A stretch of 10,784 nucleotides of DNA from contig JALLAP010001992.1 in assembly GCA_036939355.1 (NCBI GenBank), forward strand, positions 1 through 10,784, written 5' to 3'. A model generated the notes under the pieces. That model was not told the DNA's origin, searched no databases, and saw only the letters and a program-made list of their open reading frames with translations. The stretch comes from Thalassiosira profunda. Taxonomy: Eukaryota; Bacillariophyta; Thalassiosirophyceae; Thalassiosirales; Thalassiosiraceae. This document shows, one piece after another, positions 5,921-10,784 of the stretch. Position 1 is the stretch's first letter; every line of letters starts with the position of its first letter. A program made the translations under genes and the position numbers.

Positions 5921-8900
5921 CTATCTGATCGGCAGTGAAAAGGCATGCTCGTGGGTTGCAGGGCCTTTTGACCGCCACGATCTCAACCGGTCGACTCTTG
6001 AAGTTTGCAAATGGCCAACAGTCTGTTCTGATTGCGTGCCTTCCTCATCTTCGGTCTCGATTCTCTCCCCGCGCCGCGAGAGGTGGCTCAACTCACGAAG
6101 GATGGATACCTTATCGTCCATCAGCATGTGATCCACCTCTTCGTGTATCTTGACCTTGTAGCGATAATCTGTGATCGCTCCAATCAGTTTTGGTCTCAAT
6201 CCTTCGATCGACATCCCCTCTGGTATTCTGGATACAAGCGACGCCAAATCTGCGCCGGTATGCGCCGCAGCTTCGAGCAGCGCTCCGAAACGAGCCCCCA
6301 ACGCGCTATTCTGGTTTGGTCCATTTGCTGGGTCGGGAGTAGTGCAATGTTCGACGAGCATATCCCACAACACGCTCGAGTATTTGGCACTTCTCTGCGC
6401 AAATGCAACCGCCAAAAAAAGATTCTTTGCGCCCTGAAGGTATAGTTGCAGAATTTCTTTCGCATCATCAATTGACCCTTGGCCAAAGGTCTCGATGACG
6501 AATGCGAGCTCCCGCGCAAAGACAGGGCTACCACTGGCACCAGCCCGGTACGACTCTAGCTTTGTGCGAACACTGTCGGCTTGCACGCCACCGTGTGGAA
6601 GTGCGGCCTAGAATGATTCATAAAAAACGCAAGGATAAGTTAGAGGCATCGGGGTAAGAGAGTCCACATAGCGCGATTCTCTCACCCTCAAGAAAGATAT
6701 GAATGGGGTGTCTTTGTCGATCGCCAATCCGGCCGGAGACTGTCCACCTTGACTCGTCGTGATTTCACCAGCATAATCCACAAAGAGAGCAAATTGTATT
6801 CGGTGGAGGTCGGTTATCGCTTGAGGAGGCACCGCCGTCGTCGGAAACTTCACATAGATGTCGGGCTTGTGGACGAACACCTGGAATAGGAACCAATACA
6901 GTAGCTTGGGCCGCGACTTCAATTGCTGTGCTACCGAATCAATCGGCAAGTTTGATCCACTGTGAGCGGTGCTGACATCATAAGCCTCAACCTCATCGGA
7001 ATCGATGGGTATTGTCGTGCCCTCCGGAGGAGAGCAGCAGTCAATGAGAAACGTGCGGGCCCGCGAGAGACCCACCAGCATGATTAGAGCCACGACCGGC
7101 GATTCGGCAGTTGCATTGGCTTTCTCTTCGTCAAAGAAGTAGTTCCTTTTCAATAGAACACGATGCAGCTGGTGCAGCTCCACCATTGACAAGACGTGGC
7201 CGAATCTGTCACTCTCAACCGCCTTTTCGTCATCTCTCGGCAACGGAATGGCGTCACTTAGGCCGTGAGAATTTACCTGTTGAACGGCAGCTTCTTCTAA
7301 CGAAGGCAAAGAATCCGCCATGAAATGGCTGCCGATGGCCAAATAGTACCCCAGAGCTCGATCGAATCGCTCTCTCATGAGCTCAAGCTCGGCCATTGAC
7401 TCAACAACGACAGAAGAGCCGTCTTGCATGTCGCCAAGGACAACATTTGGCGAGTTGTCGTCGCCAGCATTGTATTCAGGATTGCTGACTTGAAGTCGCG
7501 TAGCAAGTCTGGCTATCAAGTGGTCAACGTCAAACAGAGAGTCCTCAGACGAATCAATGTATTGGCGGATGGAGTTGCCTGGCGCCAAAGATTGTCCTTG
7601 CTGTGCCGCGTCTGCCAAAACGCCAAACGCCGTTTGACTGATCCTTCGATGCAAATCCTTTTCTGCCTGCCGAATGAACGGAGTAACCACTGAGCTGCCT
7701 GAAACCGAATGCCAGTGGCTCTGAGCGCAATAACGTCTGAACTGTATTCTTCGTCGCAAGGCAGATGTCGGCCCCCAAGATCGCATCGTCTCGAGATACA
7801 AATCAGCCATCTTCTCTTCCAGGAGGGCGCCTTTGCCTTCGTCTCTACTGGAAATGACCTCCTGGAGCATTTTCTCAAGACACATCTCGAATACAAAGGC
7901 AGGTAGATCAGGGTCTGCAGGCCATCAGAAAGAAGGAATTCGTTAGCTAATGCAGTAGCCCTTTAGCCACAAGGAGTTATGCGCCACTCACCTCGAACTG
8001 GGATCTTCTCGCGAATGATGAAGAGGCCGCCTGGAATTCGGCTGAACATGAAGATCCACCGCTGCCACATCCTGGAATCGCCGCCGAGCAGAATTGGCAA
8101 TGATTCTGCAGCAATCTTCAATCGAGACAAAGAGAGGGGCTTCTGTTTCCCATGGCCCATGCGGAGCAAGGCCACAAAATGCTCATCAACCAGCTGGTCC
8201 AACCCGTGCCTCCTCACTTCTCTTCGGTGAGCCAGCGCCTGCTTCAGAGCAAGCGCCGGTTTTCCCAATGAGCGGGTGTAGGATATTACATCATCGACGT
8301 CTCGGGTTTGCACGAGACAAGCGTCGTAGCTGTATATCACTGTCATGATTGGAGGCGTCGTCCTCACGATAGGAAGAGTGTCCGGCATGATGTCGCCCAG
8401 TGGCTCCGATAGAACAAACACGTAATTGTCGCTGCAAACGCTGCAGTTCGATGCCACAGATTGGTCGTCATAGTCTGCTGCTTCGGATTGTATCTCTTGC
8501 CCAACGTGACAAATATCTTTGCCGATGTTCCACCTCGAATGCAAATCGGGCAGTACCTGAATAGACGACGATTGTGAGTCAAGGCCAAGCTCTCTCCGCA
8601 CTGTTTCCTTTTCTGCCTCATCCAAGGCTTCCCACTCAGCAACGCTATCCATCCTTGCGACGGCAAAGGAGCTGAGTAGACAAAACTCTGCAGCACTCGC
8701 TGGAACGATGCGCTGATCGCCACGATGCTGACCGGAGCCTTCGAGCAGGGGCAATCTGTCACTGGATATTGACTTTCCATCGACACGGTTGATGATTTGA
8801 AGCTGACAAAGGCGGAGTCGTGAGAATGTGTAGACCCTACACCAGAGAGAAATCCACCACTTGTTACTCACCTCCAATAAGTTATCTCCCCCGGCAACGC

Positions 8901-10536
8901 CCGGGGTGTTCATTCTGGCAATCTGTTCCGACGACGCGTCGCCCTCATTCGATAGCGAAGGTGAAGGCGCCAATCCCAGCACTGCGACATGCCTTTCATC
9001 CACGGGAACTACGCTACACGCCACGCAGTCCAACTCCCACGCCATGGTAACTGTGACAGTCTTTCTTTTCACTTCTTTCCCTGGAGCCCCATCTTTCGAC
9101 GATGGCTTTGTGCTTTGTACATCACGCACGAGCATCGCCATCAAGCAGTCGCCCCAGCCAATCAGCAATGAATCCGATCGCTCGAACAGAAGAGACGGGC
9201 GCATCAAAGATATCGTGGGGTAAAGACTGCTCCGAGCACCGGTCGGCCGATCGATGTGAGCTATGCGGGACATCGACTCGATGTCGAATAGCCTCACCCC
9301 ACTCGAGTCAGCCCAAGCGACGAGCCCCCCTCTCCAGGATACGGCCTCAATTCCTGCTTGGCCTCCCGAGTAAGACGCAGCGCCCGTCCCTTGATAAAGG
9401 ACAGTGTCTATCTTCTTCACTGTGGTGCCTCCTCCTGCTGCTGCGTTGCCACCGCCTCCGCCAAAAAAGGACGTGATGCCCGTGCCAATCCCAGCCGCAC
9501 CTTGAAGCTTGGACAGCACCAATCTTCCGTCATCGAATCCGACCACTATGGCTCGCTCCTTCCGGCGACTGTAAGCGGGATCTAATGCCATGCAAGTAGG
9601 ATGGGGCACCTGGTCTGGACTCGCCCCTCCCCCAAGCAATGAAGCTCCAAATGAATGCGGGTCGGCGTAGGTGAACCACACCGTTGATGCAGGCGGTTTG
9701 GTCAATGCATAGGATGGCCGCATGATGAGATTTCTATCAGTCGAATCCGATGCCTCGGGTTCCTTCCCCCCGAAAGGCGACAGGAAACCAAACTTGTGTT
9801 GCCCCTCTCCCCCAACAGTGCTGCGCCGGGATTGTTTCCCCCATGCCAAGGGGCCAAATATTGCTGCATCGCCATTGGCATTCATTGCAGACAAATAGGT
9901 GGAGCTGGAATCGAAGGAGAGTGCAACAATCTTGTGCCCCGGATCCTTCCCCCGTTTGGCAGCCGATGGATTCACATACCACGCACCCCCATCATCGGAA
10001 GTGGAGCCGAACAGCACCGAACCCCCGGTAAGGGAATCCACCAGCCTAACTTTCCCATCCTCAAATCCCAGTGCAAGCACATGGTGAACCTTTGTCATGG
10101 ACATGTCGGCTTCGTCATCGTCATAATCGGAACCAATATCGCCCGCTGATGCGTTCGCCCCCTCCCCATGCCTGGATCCAGAGGGCAGAGGGGCGTCGGT
10201 TGTTTTCTCCGAGGACTGCGACGGACGCACAACCACTCTGCCCATCGCCGAGGATGTGATTTTCACCGTCAACGCAGGGGCCGATGCATCGTCGCTGCGC
10301 GGCAGTGCTCCCATGATTCGAGCGTATTTGAGGGGAGGCATCGGGTTCGGTTTGCCATCAAACGAGGCCTGAGAGTTTTCGTCGCCCGAGAGGTCATCGT
10401 ACGATTCAGTGGCGGTAGTACAAACGTCGTTCTCTTCGTCGCTGTGCTCGACGATCGTCATCGAATTTGGAGGTTCGGTTGCTGGACCCTTGGCGTCTCC
10501 GCCGCCGCCGTCCCCGCGGCCATTCTCTTCACCCAT
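5921..10536 (-). CDS. VPS41: VPS41 homologue, HOPS complex subunit, four exons, 1463 aa, no RING finger
   Basis: VPS41 is a subunit of the HOPS tether, which joins Rab7-bearing late endosomes and vacuoles for SNARE-mediated fusion. Inferred exons on the - strand are 10536-8872, 8802-7992, 7914-6686 and 6607-5921; phases (0, 1, 0) agree. Start: ATG 10536, with an in-frame TGA nine codons upstream. The N-terminus is acidic and followed by PLKYARIMG (the family has a similar acidic-then-LKY start). A WD-like propeller follows, with GFEDGKVRLVDS, VVGFDDGRLVLSKL and VSWRGGLVAWADSSGVRLFD, the last a close match to VPS41. The helical CHCR region runs from about 720 to 1400 and includes ALKQALAHRREVRRHGLDQL (739-758), VRDPDLPAFVFEMCLE across intron 2, and IPEGMSIEGLRPKLIGAITDYR near the end. 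Typical VPS41 is about 850-950 aa and ends in a RING-H2 domain; here the end is Arg/Ser/Glu-rich with no cysteine pairs. Low-complexity Gly/Ser inserts enlarge the propeller. Confidence 0.88.
6608..6685 (-). other. VPS41 intron 3 (78 bp)
   Basis: On the - strand GTGAGA ... CTCTAACTT ... CATTCTAG, phase 0, between PFISFLR and AALPHGG. Its length is a multiple of three and its only in-frame stop is the TAG of the acceptor itself, so retention would end the protein after 25 extra residues. Confidence 0.88.
7915..7991 (-). other. VPS41 intron 2 (77 bp)
   Basis: On the - strand GTGAGT ... GCTAACG ... GGCCTGCAG, phase 1 (G|AC, Asp826). Splicing joins IPVR to DPDLPAFVFEMCLE, matching the RGDP...YEM segment of VPS41. 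Without it the frame ends shortly after the donor. Confidence 0.9.
8803..8871 (-). other. VPS41 intron 1 (69 bp, multiple of three, no stop)
   Basis: On the - strand it begins GTGAGT and ends CCGCCTTTGTCAG, phase 0, between DNLLE and LQIINRVDG. It is fully open in the coding frame, so retention would add 23 residues (Trp- and Cys-rich). Removal joins the sequence in a way that matches VPS41 better. An earlier AG would give an intron of only 35 bp and is unlikely. Confidence 0.8.
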
Positions 10537-10784
10537 AATTCGCTTCGGCTGATGTGTCCCTCAGAATCTTGCAAGCTAATAAGTTGCAAGCAAAGCTGGA
10601 TGCGCCACAAAAACCAAGCCCACCGACAAAACAGTCGACAACCACACTGCCCCCAGAGGTGATCACCCTGTCGTGGCACGGAAGAGGCGGCTAGGCCGCG
10701 GGCCGCGGGCGCGCGGGGGCTGTCGAGTGATTTTGTGTCCGACAATCTATCCGAATCAGCAAAACTATCGTAGGTATCCAATTT
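10537..10784 (-). promoter_or_regulatory. Upstream region of VPS41
   Basis: These 248 bp precede the VPS41 start and should hold its 5' UTR and part of its promoter. An inverted repeat CTTGCAA ... TTGCAAG (10568-10590) lies about 30 bp before the ATG. A GC-rich patch with two overlapping CCGCGG units lies near 10695-10712. No gene can be supported up to the window edge. Confidence 0.45.

Noticed and set aside
5921..10536. Alternative identities for the large gene (VPS39 or VPS8)
   Set aside because: These relatives share the propeller plus CHCR layout, but the LKY start, the VSWRG..VAWADS..VRLFDI blade and the PEGMSI..LRPKLIGAITDY segment match VPS41 best.
10458..10781. Open frame on the - strand overlapping the VPS41 start
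   Set aside because: It begins at TTG, is out of frame with VPS41 and is low in recognisable content. It probably reads through 5' UTR sequence.

Overview
The window is nuclear DNA of a eukaryote, most likely a photosynthetic stramenopile such as a diatom or a relative. The genes carry short GT-AG introns (69-101 bp). The protein families are eukaryotic: zinc-finger methionine aminopeptidase 1, METTL5, TMEM144-like transporter and VPS41. One protein begins with a signal peptide ending in ASA|F, the motif that marks bipartite targeting to secondary red plastids in diatoms and related algae. The lineage call is an inference from that motif and from gene architecture; no species can be named.

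Layout, left to right, with strictly alternating strands. (1) The last 33 codons of an unidentified + strand gene, ending at 102. (2) Methionine aminopeptidase 1 on the - strand (348-1731, three exons, 407 aa). (3) A METTL5-type rRNA adenine-N6 methyltransferase on the + strand (1953-2894, no intron, 313 aa) with an unusual RG-rich insert. (4) A plastid-targeted class I SAM methyltransferase on the - strand (2916-4194), broken in this assembly by a 72-bp duplication around a single N; with one copy counted it is 401 aa. (5) A TMEM144-like multi-pass membrane transporter on the + strand (4546-5915, three exons, 393 aa). (6) A large VPS41 homologue (HOPS tethering complex) on the - strand (5921-10536, four exons, 1463 aa) that lacks the usual C-terminal RING finger.

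The genes are tightly packed. Convergent stop codons are only 21 bp (METTL5 and plastid methyltransferase) and 5 bp (TMEM144-like and VPS41) apart, so their 3' UTRs must overlap. Divergent pairs share intergenic spaces of 221 bp (MAP1/METTL5) and 351 bp (methyltransferase/TMEM144-like). The genes do not form a pathway. They cover N-terminal methionine removal, 18S rRNA modification, an unknown plastid methylation, membrane transport and vacuolar or late-endosomal fusion. MAP1 and METTL5 both serve protein synthesis and share a divergent promoter region, which would allow co-expression, but that is only suggestive.

I found no mobile element, RNA gene, CRISPR array or new multi-gene system. The points worth a second look are the assembly break, the METTL5 RG insert, the RING-less VPS41, the ASAF presequence, and two introns whose length is a multiple of three and which contain no stop.
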